A stretch of DNA of 64,000 nucleotides from Symbiopectobacterium purcellii (GCF_019797845.1 NZ_CP081864.1:3658001-3722000); one strand, 5' to 3'. Positions 9,681 to 19,823 are shown, counted from the first letter of the stretch. Notes: generated by a model not told the origin, from the sequence alone. Made by a program: numbers and translations.

Positions 9681-11413
9681 AGCTCAGGCCCCAAACCAAT
9701 ATAGAACTGGAGATCGTTACGCCTCTCGGAATCATTGACCGGGACGGCAAAATCAAATTTGACCGGCCCCACCGGCGAGGCCCAGCGGATCCCGACACCG
9801 GCACCGGTTTTCAGGTCGTTGATCTTGAGATCGTTTACCGCATCACCGGTATCGACAAACACCGCCCCCCACCAGCGTCCGGTAAAGTTGTACTGGTATT
9901 CCAAAGAACCGGTCAGCAATTTTGACGCACCGGTCAGTTTGCCTTCGTCATCACGCGGTGAGATAGAACGGAACTTATAGCCGCGAATGCTGCGATCGCC
10001 CCCGGCAAAGAAACGCAGAGACGGCGGCACGCGAGAGAAGCTGTTGGTTTCAATCCAACCGACGTTGCCACGTGCGACAAAACGGTGCTTATCCTCCAAC
10101 GTGCGGATCCAGACGTTCTGCGCCTGTATCACCGCAAAATCAATATACGAACCCCAAGTGGTATCCGAGATATCCAGCGAATAACGCTGTGAATCCCCCC
10201 AGGTGGGCATGGTCCCGCCGCGCTGTCGCGTGCGATTCAGCGTCAGGCCGGGATAGAGCAGCATGGTGGTATCGGTGACACTGCCCTGGGTAAAGTGATC
10301 GAGACTCCAGCGCAGGTTAATCGAGCGCTGCCAACCGCGATTAAGCGTCCAGAAGCGCGCCACGTTGAGCATGGTGCCGTCTGATTTGGTGTCATTCAGG
10401 TCTTCGCGTTTAAAACCGGCTTGCAGCAAGTAGAACTGCTCCAGCGGGCTTCTCAGCAAGGGGATTTTGTAACTGAAATCCAACGACTGTTCCGGTGCCG
10501 AGACTCTCAGACTGCTTTCCAGACTGTGCCCACGCTCGTTGATCCACGGCCTGCGCCACGTGGTCTGAAAGCGCGGCCCCACGTCAGTGGAGTATCCCAC
10601 CCCGGTTTCCAGTAAATTGCGCGCACGCGGTGTAACCACCGCATCCAGCGGCAGCATTTTATCGGTTTTTCCCGCCGCGAAATTGGGGGAGACCACTGCC
10701 GAGGTGAACCATCCAGTGGCGGACAAACGCCGGTTTAATTCGCCCAGATCTTCGCTGGTATACTCATCGCCCCGTTCAAACGGGATCAAATTGCGCAGAT
10801 AGGCTTCATCAATTTGACTGCCCTGGAAGTGCACATCACCGAAACGGTAACGGGTACCGCCGTCATAATCGATATCCCAGAAGGCTTCCCGCGTTTCGCG
10901 GATCACGCCCAACTGGCTTTTGTTGTAGTGCGCATCAAAGTACCCTTTACGCAGCGCCAGGTTATTTAATGAACGCTTAAAATCATCATAGTCCCCGTGG
11001 TTCAGCACGCTGCCTATTGCAGGCAGGCTGCGGCGCCGCAGTTGGAGGAAATCACTGTCGCTGCTGGCATCGCCCCGCAGCAGAACATCGGTACCCGCGA
11101 TGTTGACCGGCTCACCCGGCGTCACCGTCACCAACAGCAGCGGACGTCCGCCGTTTTCTGCCGGGCGGTACTCAAAATTGATTTGCGGATCGTAATACCC
11201 CAGCGCCCGTAACCCGCGCCGGATCGCATCATCAACCCGGGCACGAAAGCGCCCGTCGGCGCTGATTTCATCAGGGCCAATGGTAGACAAGCGCGCACGC
11301 ACGTTGCGCTGTAATTCCCCTTCCAATCCTACCACTTGCAAACGCACGTTCTCTGCATAGGACGATGCAGTTGCAAGCAGGCACACAAAAAGCCAAGTAC
11401 GGTATCGTGACAC
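9677..11413 (-). CDS. tamA: TamA, Omp85-family outer-membrane protein
   Basis: 578 residues with a signal peptide (residues 1-20, cleavage after ASSYA), three POTRA domains (about 22-260) and a 16-strand Omp85 barrel. The barrel contains the conserved [16 protein letters not shown] segment (lid-lock loop region, about residues 470-485) and ends in Leu (YIGLGPEL). It forms the translocation and assembly module with TamB, encoded immediately downstream. It is divergent from msrA with about 236 bp between the starts. Confidence 0.96.
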   Translation of the reverse strand: MSRYRTWLFVCLLATASSYAENVRLQVVGLEGELQRNVRARLSTIGPDEISADGRFRARVDDAIRRGLRALGYYDPQINFEYRPAENGGRPLLLVTVTPGEPVNIAGTDVLLRGDASSDSDFLQLRRRSLPAIGSVLNHGDYDDFKRSLNNLALRKGYFDAHYNKSQLGVIRETREAFWDIDYDGGTRYRFGDVHFQGSQIDEAYLRNLIPFERGDEYTSEDLGELNRRLSATGWFTSAVVSPNFAAGKTDKMLPLDAVVTPRARNLLETGVGYSTDVGPRFQTTWRRPWINERGHSLESSLRVSAPEQSLDFSYKIPLLRSPLEQFYLLQAGFKREDLNDTKSDGTMLNVARFWTLNRGWQRSINLRWSLDHFTQGSVTDTTMLLYPGLTLNRTRQRGGTMPTWGDSQRYSLDISDTTWGSYIDFAVIQAQNVWIRTLEDKHRFVARGNVGWIETNSFSRVPPSLRFFAGGDRSIRGYKFRSISPRDDEGKLTGASKLLTGSLEYQYNFTGRWWGAVFVDTGDAVNDLKINDLKTGAGVGIRWASPVGPVKFDFAVPVNDSERRNDLQFYIGLGPEL

Positions 11414-11649
11414 GACAACTCCCCACGTTCGTTTATATTGTTCTACACAGGCGTGTTTTGAAAATCATGTCAAAAACAATCCCACTTAACATCCTCATCT
11501 ACACTCACTCTAAAGTGTAATGAATAATTTCAAAAATGCAGGTTGCGCAACGCCTTAACCTTAAACGGCCTTGAACGATAAAGACAGCGTGAACTTTCTT
11601 AGTTATTCTGTTACCTATGAATAACATGGGTTATCGCGGGAGTAACAAC

Positions 11650-12291
11650 GTGGTACAGCACAGTGATAAAAACCAACGTATCCGTCAATCAGAAGCGCTG
11701 CCAGGACGAGGCACGCCAATGCCGCTGGCACGCCTGAACGTTGTCAGCCAACATTCCATGACTCACGTTCCTGACAATATGGACGTTGCGCTGTTCGCCA
11801 TGGGCTGTTTTTGGGGCGTGGAGCGTTTGTTCTGGCAGCAGGCAGGCGTATACAGCACCGCAGCAGGCTACACCGGCGGCTTTACGCCCAATCCAACCTA
11901 CCGTGAAGTCTGTAGTGGGCTTACCGATCACGCCGAAGCGGTACGCATCGTCTACGATCCTGCCGTCATCAGCTACGAACGCCTGCTACAACTGTTTTGG
12001 GAAAATCACGATCCGGCACAAGGCATGCGAAAGGGTAACGATCTCGGCACGCAGTATCGTTCAGCCATCTACACGCTCACCGCAGAACAGATGACGTTGG
12101 CACAAGCAAGTCTGGTACGTTTCCAGCAAGCCATGCATACCAGCGGTGATGCACGCACCATCAGCACAGAAATCGTCCAGGCGGGCCCCTTTTATTACGC
12201 GGAAGATGAACACCAGCAATACCTGCACAAGAATCCCGGCGGCTATTGCGGATTGGCGGGCATCGGCCTGTGTTTACCACCCAACACCTGA
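11650..12291 (+). CDS. msrA: Peptide-methionine (S)-S-oxide reductase MsrA
   Basis: A 213-residue enzyme that repairs oxidised methionine (S-epimer) in proteins. The catalytic motif [11 protein letters not shown] is present, along with TGHAEAV-like (LTDHAEAV), [10 protein letters not shown] and the C-terminal resolving cysteines in [15 protein letters not shown]. The GTG at 11650 is preferred because GGGAG lies 7 bp upstream and it gives the E. coli length (212); the open frame extends back to 11617. It keeps the E. coli position between tamA and paeA. Confidence 0.95.
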   Translation: MVQHSDKNQRIRQSEALPGRGTPMPLARLNVVSQHSMTHVPDNMDVALFAMGCFWGVERLFWQQAGVYSTAAGYTGGFTPNPTYREVCSGLTDHAEAVRIVYDPAVISYERLLQLFWENHDPAQGMRKGNDLGTQYRSAIYTLTAEQMTLAQASLVRFQQAMHTSGDARTISTEIVQAGPFYYAEDEHQQYLHKNPGGYCGLAGIGLCLPPNT

Positions 12292-12317
12292 TAAATTGCT
12301 CATATTTTACGCCATGC

Positions 12318-12348
12318 TTGCCAAATGACCCATCAACACCGTTATAAT
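12318..12348 (+). promoter_or_regulatory. Possible promoter upstream of paeA
   Basis: TTGCCA (12318-12323) and a perfect TATAAT (12343-12348) are separated by 19 bp. A transcript from here would run through the following hairpin and the 200-bp repeat into paeA, so it may be attenuated. The assignment to paeA is inferred. Confidence 0.35.
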
Positions 12349-12353
12349 GCTTG

Positions 12354-12390
12354 CGCCGCCTGACATCCGTCATGGCGGCGTTATTCATTT
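12354..12390 (+). terminator. Hairpin terminator after msrA
   Basis: CGCCGCCTGAC (12354-12364) pairs with GTCATGGCGGCG (12369-12380), with one mismatch or bulge. It is followed by TTATTCATTTTGTT. Confidence 0.6.
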
Positions 12391-12397
12391 TGTTATC

Positions 12398-12598
12398 TAT
12401 ACCCGTCATACTTCACGTTGCAGGTGTGTTGGCTGCGCTCAGTCACCCGAATCACTTACTTGAGTAAGTTCATCGGGATTAATGAATCTCATCCCTGAGA
12501 TTCACCCTACGGGCCAGCGCAAGCGCTGTTCAAATCTGTTCCAGACAGATTTGTCCTTCACTTTCCGTCTTCCTGCAACGCGAAATATTTAGGATATA
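12398..12598. repeat. Enterobacterial palindromic (MITE-like) repeat element
   Basis: About 200 bp with imperfect terminal inverted repeats: TATACCCGTCATACTTCACG at the left and the complement of GCGAAATATTTAGGATATA at the right, sharing a GTTGCAGG inner part. The interior is a chain of short perfect hairpins: CTTACT/AGTAAG, GAATCTCA/TGAGATTC, CAGCGC/GCGCTG and AAATCTG/CAGATTT. From memory, elements beginning ATACCCGTCATACTTCAAGTTG are widespread in Pectobacterium, Yersinia and relatives. It lies in the msrA-paeA gap and makes up most of that 374-bp stretch. Confidence 0.75.
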
Positions 12599-12665
12599 AT
12601 GCGGCTATTACTATTCATGCATTCATGACCTTCCAGAGGATCCGGCCACGACGGCTGGAAAACAT

Positions 12666-14006
12666 ATGTTAAACAGTTTATTACTGATAGTTCTTCTGAT
12701 CGCGCTCAGTGCGTTTTTCTCGTTGTCCGAGATATCGCTGGCCGCTTCACGCAAAATAAAACTTAAACAGATGGCCGATGAGGGCAATCTCAACGCCGCC
12801 ATGGTGCTAAAACTCCAAGAAACGCCCGGTATCTTTTTTACTGTTATTCAAATCGGCATTAACGCCGTGGCCATTCTGGCCGGTATTATCGGCGATCAAG
12901 CGTTCTCCCCCTATTTCACCGTATTTTTCCAACGTTTTATGACGCCAGAAATGGCCGATACCGTCAGCTTTGCCTGTTCCTTTGTGCTGGTGACCAGCCT
13001 GTTTATTCTGTTAGGCGATTTGACGCCGAAACGCATTGGCATGACGACGCCGGAAGCCGTTGCTATCCGGATTATCAATCCCATGCGCTTCTGCTTGTTT
13101 TTTTTCCGTCCGTTGGTGTGGTTTTTTAATGGCCTGTCGAATGTGATCTTTCGTTTACTCAAACTGCCTATGGTACGCAACGACGACATCACCTCCGATG
13201 ATATTTATGCCGTGGTGGAAGCCGGGGCGCTGGCGGGCGTGCTGCGTAAGCAGGAACATGAATTGATTGAAAACGTCTTTGAGCTGGAATCACGCACAGT
13301 GCCCTCGTCGATGACATCGCGAGAAAGCGTGGTGTTTTTCGATCTGCACGAAGACGAAGCGCAAATCAAAGAGAAGATTGCCCAGCAGCCGCATTCCAAG
13401 TTTCTGGTGTGCAACGGCAACATCGACCAGGTCGTCGGTTATGTTGACTCCAAGGATCTGCTCAACCGCGTTTTGGGCAACCAGAGTCTGGCGCTCAATG
13501 GCGGCATTCAAATCCGTACTGCACTGATTGTGCCCGATACGCTGACACTCTCGGAAGCGCTGGAAAGCTTTAAAGCGGCGGGCGAAGATTTCGCGGTGAT
13601 CCTGAACGAATATGCGCTGGTGGTAGGCATTATCACCCTGAACGACGTGATGACCACGCTGATGGGCGATCTGGTTGGTCAGGGCATGGAAGAACAGATT
13701 GTGGCGCGTGATGAAAACTCGTGGCTCATCGATGGCGGCACGCCGATTGAAGATGTGATGCGGGCGCTGGATATCGACGATTTCCCCCATTCGGACAATT
13801 ACGAAACCATCGGCGGCTTTATGATGTATACGCTGCGTAAGATCCCGAAACGCACCGATTATGTCCGCTTTGCAGGCTATAAATTTGAAGTGGTGGATAT
13901 TGATAGCTACAAGATTGACCAGTTGCTGGTCACGCGCCTTGAAGAGAAGAACCCCGCGTCAACGGCCATTGCTTATGCAGCATCCACGGCAGAACCCAAA
14001 AGCTAG
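12666..14006 (+). CDS. paeA: PaeA (YtfL), CNNM/CorC-type membrane protein, putative polyamine exporter
   Basis: 446 residues: an N-terminal CNNM/DUF21 membrane domain (about 1-200; FFSLSEISLAASRKIKLKQMADEGN is typical), a pair of CBS domains (about 215-330) and a C-terminal CorC_HlyC domain (about 345-425). It is nearly collinear with E. coli YtfL (447), described as a cadaverine/putrescine exporter. ATG at 12666 starts with hydrophobic residues directly. It keeps the E. coli order, next to ytfK and ytfJ. Confidence 0.93.
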   Translation: MLNSLLLIVLLIALSAFFSLSEISLAASRKIKLKQMADEGNLNAAMVLKLQETPGIFFTVIQIGINAVAILAGIIGDQAFSPYFTVFFQRFMTPEMADTVSFACSFVLVTSLFILLGDLTPKRIGMTTPEAVAIRIINPMRFCLFFFRPLVWFFNGLSNVIFRLLKLPMVRNDDITSDDIYAVVEAGALAGVLRKQEHELIENVFELESRTVPSSMTSRESVVFFDLHEDEAQIKEKIAQQPHSKFLVCNGNIDQVVGYVDSKDLLNRVLGNQSLALNGGIQIRTALIVPDTLTLSEALESFKAAGEDFAVILNEYALVVGIITLNDVMTTLMGDLVGQGMEEQIVARDENSWLIDGGTPIEDVMRALDIDDFPHSDNYETIGGFMMYTLRKIPKRTDYVRFAGYKFEVVDIDSYKIDQLLVTRLEEKNPASTAIAYAASTAEPKS

Positions 14007-14042
14007 TCTTCAACCTGTGCCAGCTTGAACCGCTGGCCCATT

Positions 14043-14070
14043 GCTGCTGCCCATCATTGGCGGCAGCAGC
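14043..14070 (+). terminator. Hairpin terminator between paeA and ytfK
   Basis: GCTGCTGCC (14043-14051) and GGCAGCAGC (14062-14070) form a stem between the convergent genes. The following T-rich stretch is short (GTTCCTCTT). Confidence 0.5.
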
Positions 14071-14085
14071 GTTCCTCTTGAACCG

Positions 14086-14292
14086 TTAACCCATGTCGGC
14101 TTGCAGCCGCAGCACTTGACGGTTCACCTCAGACATTACCAGCAAATGCTGTTTGTCTTGGGTTTTCGGCAATAATATTTTGCCGTAATCAAACTCGAAA
14201 GCACCGATGCCTCTGATATACAACCTGCCGCGAAACAGCGTTTTCACGTACTTCGCGACTTTTAACGGGTTGTAACGTTCGAAGATCCGCAT
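14086..14292 (-). CDS. ytfK: YtfK, small stress/stringent-response protein
   Basis: A 68-residue basic protein starting [20 protein letters not shown], the same length as E. coli YtfK, which is reported to stimulate (p)ppGpp accumulation through SpoT. It has no membrane segment. An AGGAG-type ribosome site precedes the ATG. The flanking genes are the same as in E. coli. Confidence 0.92.
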   Translation of the reverse strand: MRIFERYNPLKVAKYVKTLFRGRLYIRGIGAFEFDYGKILLPKTQDKQHLLVMSEVNRQVLRLQADMG

Positions 14293-14605
14293 TGTATCTC
14301 TCCTCCCGTTTTCATTTTTCTCTTTGGCCCCACGCTGGGGTATAAAATCACGCGTTAATAGAACGCCTAACTATTAGTGTCGCCAGATGGCATTTAGTTC
14401 CACACAAAAAAGCAGCACAATTCACGGGGTTTTCAGACTGTTATAAGATAGTTCCGTTATCGATCAGCATAGTTTTATTTTTACCTTTGCGTAACAAAAA
14501 TTGTGAAGATCGATCACATTTCAAACAGGACAGACCAGATAACTTCCTCTACGCTTAAGCAACGGTTTCGCGTTACCTTCGCCGCTTTCTACCAGAGGAC
14601 ACGTT
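14293..14605. other. Non-coding divergent region between ytfK and ytfJ
   Basis: A 313-bp AT-richer gap with no credible ORF. It must hold the promoters of both genes. A half-palindrome TGTGAAGATCGATCACA (14502-14518) resembles a CRP site, but its half-sites are one base too far apart. Confidence 0.5.
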
Positions 14606-15187
14606 ATGACCGCCTGCCACACCTCGACGCTGCGTCTGCGAATAACCCTGTTTAGCCTGTGCACCCTGTTGACGTTACCCTGCATGGCACACAACCTTAC
14701 GCTAAACAGCACCCTGCCCCCGACCGGCGTTGCCGATAAAGGGGAGCTGATGTATCAAAACCAACAGTTTAGCTACCAGAACTGGAACAGCGCACAGCTC
14801 GTAGGAAAGGTGCGCGTCATCCAGCATATTGCCGGTAGGACATCGGCCAAAGCGATGAACGATCCGCTGATCAGTGCCATCAAGGCCGCTAATCTAGCGC
14901 GTGAATATTACCAAACGACGACAATCGTCAATACCGACGACGCCATCATCGGCACAGGCCCGTTTGTTCGCAGCAGCCTTGAAGAGAGTAAAAAAACCTT
15001 TCCCTGGTCGCAGTTTATTGTCGACAGCAACGGCAACGTCCGCAAAGCCTGGCAGCTAGAACAGAAAAGTTCAGCGATTGTGGTGCTGGATAAGCGCGGT
15101 CAGGTGCGCTATGTCAAAGACGGGGCGCTCAATGCGCAAGACGTGCAGCAAGTGATGAACCTGCTGCCACTGTTGTTGAAAGAGTAA
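14606..15187 (+). CDS. ytfJ: YtfJ family periplasmic protein
   Basis: 193 residues with an N-terminal signal peptide (hydrophobic core LRITLFSLCTLLTLPCMA, cleavage near residue 28). The thioredoxin-like YtfJ domain carries the segments LVGKVRVIQHIAGR and VVLDKRGQVRYVKDGAL. The function is unknown in E. coli as well. The ribosome site AGAGGAC lies before ATG 14606. It is convergent with cysQ. Confidence 0.92.
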   Translation: MTACHTSTLRLRITLFSLCTLLTLPCMAHNLTLNSTLPPTGVADKGELMYQNQQFSYQNWNSAQLVGKVRVIQHIAGRTSAKAMNDPLISAIKAANLAREYYQTTTIVNTDDAIIGTGPFVRSSLEESKKTFPWSQFIVDSNGNVRKAWQLEQKSSAIVVLDKRGQVRYVKDGALNAQDVQQVMNLLPLLLKE

Positions 15188-15254
15188 TTCCCAGCAAAGA
15201 ACTGGCGTGGACGATCGTCTCACCACGCCTGTCTCGCTCACACCGCTGCACACA

Positions 15255-15995
15255 TCAAAACAACGACACACGGAACCCGGGATTGAGAAAGGATTCACGC
15301 GGTACATAATTGAGGGTTTTGCCCTGCCAGTCATGCACCTGTGCACCGGCAGCCGCAGCGACAGCGTGCCCGGCGGCGGTGTCCCACACGTTAGTCGGCC
15401 CGAAACGTGGATACAGTTGGGCCTTGCCTTCCGCTACCAGACAAAATTTAAGCGAAGACCCAATCGCTACCGTTTGGTGTTCACCCAGTTGAAGTAAATA
15501 GTCTTTTAACTCTGCGTCCAGATGAGAACGGCTCACCACCACCAGCGGTGGATGCGCATGGTTAACACGAATCAAACGACGCACACCGTCCACCTCTTTC
15601 CACGCTTTCCCCCCCGATGCCGCGTACATGACACCGGTAACCGGCACATACACTACGCCTAACACCGGCGCGCCATTTTCAATCAGCGCGATATTGACGG
15701 TGAACTCGCCGTTACGGTTAAGAAACTCTTTGGTGCCATCCAGCGGATCCACCAGCCAGTAGCGCTGCCAGTGCTGGCGAACCTCCCAGGCAGGCGGATC
15801 TTCTTCCGACAACAGGGGAATATCGGCAAACATCTGGGCCAGCCCCTGCTTGATGATGTGATGCGCCGCCAAATCCGCGGCGGTCACCGGAGACGCATCT
15901 TTTTTATGCGCGACATCGACAGGGCGTTCACCATCATACACCTGCATGATGGCGGCACCGGCGTCGCGCGCCAACTGACAAATTTGTTCCAACAT
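15255..15995 (-). CDS. cysQ: 3'(2'),5'-bisphosphate nucleotidase CysQ
   Basis: A 246-residue soluble phosphatase of the inositol-monophosphatase superfamily that hydrolyses PAP to AMP, preventing inhibition of sulfate assimilation enzymes. The metal-binding motifs are visible: LSEEDPP (Glu), [12 protein letters not shown] (DPLDGT) and the C-terminal [12 protein letters not shown]. Length equals that of E. coli CysQ, and the position next to cpdB and ytfJ is conserved. Confidence 0.95.
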   Translation of the reverse strand: MLEQICQLARDAGAAIMQVYDGERPVDVAHKKDASPVTAADLAAHHIIKQGLAQMFADIPLLSEEDPPAWEVRQHWQRYWLVDPLDGTKEFLNRNGEFTVNIALIENGAPVLGVVYVPVTGVMYAASGGKAWKEVDGVRRLIRVNHAHPPLVVVSRSHLDAELKDYLLQLGEHQTVAIGSSLKFCLVAEGKAQLYPRFGPTNVWDTAAGHAVAAAAGAQVHDWQGKTLNYVPRESFLNPGFRVSLF

Positions 15996-16180
15996 AATGA
16001 ACCTCGTCCTTCTGGTGCCCGCTATGTATACAATACAACGCAGTAACGGACCTATTCTTTGTCAAAAGAGTGAGATGCGCCACTGACCTGTCATGATTCT
16101 ATGCCAATTTACTTCCTTTGGTAGGATACTTTACGAGTATCAAATCAAAGTGCAACGCCAACATGAAGGAGTCAGGCAAT

Positions 16181-18130
16181 ATGAAGCACGCGCTCGCGCC
16201 AGGTTTAGTGGCCCTGTTTGTTACCACCACACTGCACGCTGCCACCGTCGATCTGCGCATTTTGGAAACGACCGATCTGCACAGCAATATGATGGATTTT
16301 GATTATTACAAAGATACCCCCACCGATAAATTCGGTCTGGTACGCACCGCCAGCTTGATTCACGGCGCGCGTCAGGAGGCCACCAACAGCGTTCTGGTGG
16401 ATAACGGCGACCTGATTCAGGGTAGCCCGCTGGGCGATTACATGGCGGCCAAGGGGCTGCAACAGGGCGAGGTACACCCGGTTTATCTCGCCATGAACCG
16501 GCTCGACTATGCGGTGGGCAACATCGGTAACCATGAATTCAACTACGGTCTGGATTATCTGCACAAAGCGCTGTCTGGTGCCGCTTTCCCATACGTAAAC
16601 GCCAACGTGATCGATGCGAAAACCGGCAAACCGCTGTTCACGCCTTATCTGATCAAGGACACGCCGGTAAAAGATCGCGATGGCAAGACCCACACATTAC
16701 GCATCGGCTATATCGGTTTTGTACCGCCGCAGATCATGGTGTGGGATAAGGCCAACCTGAGTGGCAAGGTCACCGTGGCCGACATCACCGAAACCGCCAA
16801 GAAGTGGGTGCCTGAAATGCGGCAGAAAGGGGCGGATATTGTGGTTGCCATTCCCCACTCCGGTCTTTCTGGCGAGCCGTATAAGGCCATGGCAGAGAAC
16901 TCAGTGTACTACCTGAGCCAAATACCAGGCATTAATGCCATTCTGTTCGGCCATGCTCACGCCGTTTTCCCTAGCAAAGATTTTGCCGCCATTCCTGGCA
17001 CGGATATCGCGCAGGGCACCTTGAACGGTGTTCCCGCTGTGATGCCCGGCCAATGGGGTGATCATCTCGGCATCGTCGATTTAGTGGTCAACAATGATAA
17101 TGGCCAATGGCAGGTGACGCAGGGGAAAGCACAAGCACGCCCCATTTTCGACAAGGCGCAAAAACAATCGCGTGCCGACGCGGATAAAGAGTTGGTGAAC
17201 GTGCTGTCCGACGCGCATCAGCAAACGCGCACCTTTGTCGGCAAACCCATCGGTAAAGCCGCTGACAACATGTACAGCTATTTGTCACTGGTGCAGGATG
17301 ACCCCACCGTACAGATCGTCAATAACGCGCAGCGCGCCTATGTGCAGCACTTTATTCAAGGCGACCCCGATCTGGCGGATATTCCGGTGCTTTCCGCCGC
17401 CGCACCGTTTAAAGCGGGCGGTCGAAAGAACGATCCCAACAGCTATGTGGAAGTGGAAAAGGGTGAGCTGACATTCCGTAACGCCGCCGATCTCTATTTC
17501 TACCCCAACACTCTGGTGGTGGTGAAGGTGAACGGGCAGCAGGTGAAAGAGTGGCTGGAGTGCTCTGCGGGCCAGTTCAATCAAATCGATATACACAGCA
17601 AGGCACCGCAATCCCTGATCAACTGGGACGGTTTCCGCACCTATAACTTTGATGTGATTGACGGTGTTAGCTACCAGATCGATGTGACGCAGCCTGCCCG
17701 TTACGACGGGGAGTGCGCACCGCGTAACCCCACCGCCGAGCGTATCGTTAATTTGACCTACCAGGGCAAACCCATCGATCCCAAGATGACGTTCCTGATA
17801 GCCACCAACAACTACCGCGCCTACGGCGAGAAATTTGCCGGTACCGGAGAAAAGTACGTCGCCTTTGCCTCGCCGGATGAAAACCGTTCAGTGCTGGCCG
17901 CCTATATCAGCGCGGAAACGCAAAAACAGGGCGAGGTGAAACCTCAAGCGGACAACAATTGGCGTTTGGCGCCGATCAAGAGCGACACGCCACTGGATAT
18001 CCGCGTGGAAACGGCACCTTCGGCTAAGGCCGCGGCGTTTATCAAAGAGAAAGCGCAATATCCAATGACATCCCTCGGCCATGATGACGTGGGCTTTGCG
18101 TTATACCGCCTCGACCTGCAAAAACAGTAA
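16181..18130 (+). CDS. cpdB: Periplasmic 2',3'-cyclic-nucleotide 2'-phosphodiesterase/3'-nucleotidase CpdB
   Basis: 649 residues. A signal peptide [20 protein letters not shown] is followed by a metallophosphatase domain ([40 protein letters not shown]) and a C-terminal 5'-nucleotidase domain with the substrate-stacking region NNYRAYG. It hydrolyses 2',3'-cyclic nucleotides and 3'-nucleotides in the periplasm to salvage nucleosides. The start at 16181 is chosen for AAGGAG 11 bp upstream and a clean signal peptide, although the frame is open from 16118. Confidence 0.96.
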   Translation: MKHALAPGLVALFVTTTLHAATVDLRILETTDLHSNMMDFDYYKDTPTDKFGLVRTASLIHGARQEATNSVLVDNGDLIQGSPLGDYMAAKGLQQGEVHPVYLAMNRLDYAVGNIGNHEFNYGLDYLHKALSGAAFPYVNANVIDAKTGKPLFTPYLIKDTPVKDRDGKTHTLRIGYIGFVPPQIMVWDKANLSGKVTVADITETAKKWVPEMRQKGADIVVAIPHSGLSGEPYKAMAENSVYYLSQIPGINAILFGHAHAVFPSKDFAAIPGTDIAQGTLNGVPAVMPGQWGDHLGIVDLVVNNDNGQWQVTQGKAQARPIFDKAQKQSRADADKELVNVLSDAHQQTRTFVGKPIGKAADNMYSYLSLVQDDPTVQIVNNAQRAYVQHFIQGDPDLADIPVLSAAAPFKAGGRKNDPNSYVEVEKGELTFRNAADLYFYPNTLVVVKVNGQQVKEWLECSAGQFNQIDIHSKAPQSLINWDGFRTYNFDVIDGVSYQIDVTQPARYDGECAPRNPTAERIVNLTYQGKPIDPKMTFLIATNNYRAYGEKFAGTGEKYVAFASPDENRSVLAAYISAETQKQGEVKPQADNNWRLAPIKSDTPLDIRVETAPSAKAAAFIKEKAQYPMTSLGHDDVGFALYRLDLQKQ

Positions 18131-18138
18131 TCGGCTAC

Positions 18139-18163
18139 AGAACGCCGCTCAATGCGGCGTTCT
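18139..18163 (+). terminator. Hairpin terminator after cpdB
   Basis: A perfect 10-bp stem, AGAACGCCGC (18139-18148) and GCGGCGTTCT (18154-18163), follows the cpdB stop by 9 bp. The T-tract is absent, so it may need Rho or act as a stabiliser. Confidence 0.5.
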
Positions 18164-18186
18164 CAACCTGCTGACAACGTCAGCGA

Positions 18187-18241
18187 TCAGATTGCTGACC
18201 CGTGACGACAAGGAAGTGCGGCGCGGTCGCCCAGCAATCTG
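18187..18241. repeat. Perfect 10-bp inverted repeat with 35-bp loop
   Basis: CAGATTGCTG (18187-18196) and CAGCAATCTG (18232-18241) are exact inverse complements in the gap between cpdB and the next gene. The function is unknown; it could be an operator, an RNA structure or a remnant of an insertion boundary. Confidence 0.45.
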
Positions 18242-18317
18242 TTTATGAATGATCAACTAACGGCCCTCCTGTCAAAATGTACACATGTTTACATCAGGTG
18301 ATTACCATTGACCAACG

Positions 18318-19052
18318 ATGCCGATTACGTCATTCCCCCCCACGCAGCCAACGAACAAGCCCTCTGGCATGCGTCCATCAGCGACCAAAGAACGCGTTAC
18401 ATCTCCTTTTTTGCAAAAGTTAACCGCCATTGCTCATGACTCGGGCATTACGCTGCTCAGCCCTGATAAGTCGGACGATCGCTATGTCCGCTGGGGCCAT
18501 GATTTTCGTGACTTAAAAACCAATCCAAATGAACTTCACCTTTATTGGTTCGACGATACCTACAAAGGCACTAAGCGATTAAACATCCTTGGCCATGGCA
18601 GCATTAATGCCAGCGGCAAGGGAGAAATGAGTCTGTTGCTCGAGGGAAAACCGGATAAGGTTGATGGTGCAGATCTAAAGTACATGTATGACTATCATTA
18701 TCGAGCAGAAACTCTGGCGCGTTATCAGTACATCAGAGTCATTTCTTGTTGCTCGGCCGACGGATCGAACCCTTTGGGTCAGCAAATTGCCAACGCGTTT
18801 AAACGGGAGACAAAAGCGTTTTCTGGTTATGTCGATTCGTTATGTCCAGAATCGATTGAAGAAAAAAAGTTTAACCACGCGTTCAAAAGCGATGGCAATA
18901 CCCCCATTGACCTGAACCGCTTACTGACCAATACGGGCAGGAGTTCTGTGCGAAAAACGCGACCGAAGGAACCGGAAAAGCAGCAACGCTGGTCTGGGTA
19001 TCACCCGGTTAAATTCAAACCTGAGTGCCCCCCTCAGCGTACCTCTTTTTAA
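18318..19052 (+). CDS. Orphan protein with a clan CD-like His/Cys dyad, effector candidate
   Basis: 244 residues, not recognised as any named gene. The first 35 residues are Pro/Ser/Thr-rich and probably disordered. A central region carries KRLNILGHGSINASG (His93) and, about 50 residues later, IRVISCCSADGS (Cys144/Cys145). The spacing and hydrophobic-HG / hydrophobic-SC pattern resemble clan CD cysteine peptidases such as the C80 toxin protease domains. The C-terminus is basic and Pro-rich. It has no signal peptide or membrane segment. It is inserted between cpdB and ytfE, which are adjacent in E. coli. Base composition is lower in GC than the neighbours. No strong ribosome site is seen. The enzymatic role is an inference. 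Confidence 0.65.
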   Translation: MPITSFPPTQPTNKPSGMRPSATKERVTSPFLQKLTAIAHDSGITLLSPDKSDDRYVRWGHDFRDLKTNPNELHLYWFDDTYKGTKRLNILGHGSINASGKGEMSLLLEGKPDKVDGADLKYMYDYHYRAETLARYQYIRVISCCSADGSNPLGQQIANAFKRETKAFSGYVDSLCPESIEEKKFNHAFKSDGNTPIDLNRLLTNTGRSSVRKTRPKEPEKQQRWSGYHPVKFKPECPPQRTSF

Positions 19053-19068
19053 GTATATCCATTACAAT

Positions 19069-19091
19069 AAGATGCATTTAAAATAAATCTT
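19069..19091. promoter_or_regulatory. NsrR operator upstream of ytfE
   Basis: An 11-1-11 inverted repeat: left arm AAGATGCATTT (19069-19079), central A, right arm AAATAAATCTT (19081-19091). This agrees closely with the enterobacterial NsrR site AAGATGCYTTT-N-AAARGCATCTT. It abuts a TATAAT at 19091-19096 that could be the ytfE -10 element, so NsrR binding would block transcription. The cognate regulator is encoded at 36571-36996. Confidence 0.85.
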
Positions 19092-19118
19092 ATAATGTTT
19101 ATCGCTGAGGGCCTTATC

Positions 19119-19784
19119 ATGCAATACCGCGAACGCACACTGGGGGAATTGGCTATCGCCATTCCTGGCGCTACTGTACTTTTCCGTGAATGTAATCTCG
19201 ATTTTTGCTGTGGCGGCAAACAAACGCTGCTGCGTGCTGCCAACAAGCTGGAACTGAATATCGAGGCACTGGAAGCACGCCTGAGCGCGCTGGCGGAGCA
19301 GCCTTCAACGGAAACCCACTGGCCTTCAGCCCCATTGGGCGACATCATTCCCCACATCATCCAGCGTTATCACGATCGTCACCGCGAGCAGTTGCCGGAA
19401 TTGATCCTGATGGCTGAAAAAGTGGAGCGTGTTCATCATGAAAAATCGGCATGCCCACAAGGACTGGCCGCGCAGTTAGCATTGATCCTTGACGATTTGT
19501 CCCAACACATGATGAAAGAAGAACGCATTCTGTTCCCCATGATCCAAGCGGGTATGGGCGCACAAGCCTCGGGTCCGATCTCAGTCATGGAACATGAGCA
19601 TGATGACGCAGGACAACAACTGGAAGTGGTGAAAAGTCTGACCAACAACGTGACACCACCGGAAAACGCCTGCAACACCTGGCGCGCGCTGTACGCCGGT
19701 ATCAATGTTTTTATCAGCGATCTGATGGAGCATATCCATCTGGAGAACAACATCCTGTTCCCCCGCGCGCTACGCGGCGAATAG
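19119..19784 (+). CDS. ytfE: YtfE (RIC), di-iron protein for repair of iron-sulfur clusters
   Basis: A 221-residue hemerythrin-like protein involved in repairing iron-sulfur clusters damaged by nitric oxide. An N-terminal ScdA_N domain with the [12 protein letters not shown] motif is followed by a hemerythrin domain with ligands in [37 protein letters not shown] and [17 protein letters not shown] 19119 matches the E. coli start (MAYRDQPLGEL) and its length of 220; the frame is open back to 19095. The adjacent NsrR operator predicts induction by nitric oxide. Confidence 0.96.
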   Translation: MQYRERTLGELAIAIPGATVLFRECNLDFCCGGKQTLLRAANKLELNIEALEARLSALAEQPSTETHWPSAPLGDIIPHIIQRYHDRHREQLPELILMAEKVERVHHEKSACPQGLAAQLALILDDLSQHMMKEERILFPMIQAGMGAQASGPISVMEHEHDDAGQQLEVVKSLTNNVTPPENACNTWRALYAGINVFISDLMEHIHLENNILFPRALRGE

Positions 19785-19791
19785 CACCGCA

Positions 19792-19823
19792 GGTTGCAGG
19801 ATAAAACAGGCTATCCTGCAACC
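19792..19823 (+). terminator. Terminator-like hairpin after ytfE
   Basis: A 12-bp perfect stem, GGTTGCAGGATA (19792-19803) and TATCCTGCAACC (19812-19823), begins 8 bp after the ytfE stop. It is followed by ATCTTGT, with no long T-run. Confidence 0.55.

Noticed and set aside
14502..14518. CRP-like palindrome TGTGAAGATCGATCACA upstream of ytfJ
   Set aside because: The half-sites are separated by 7 bases instead of 6, and alignment on the good right half leaves a poor left half.
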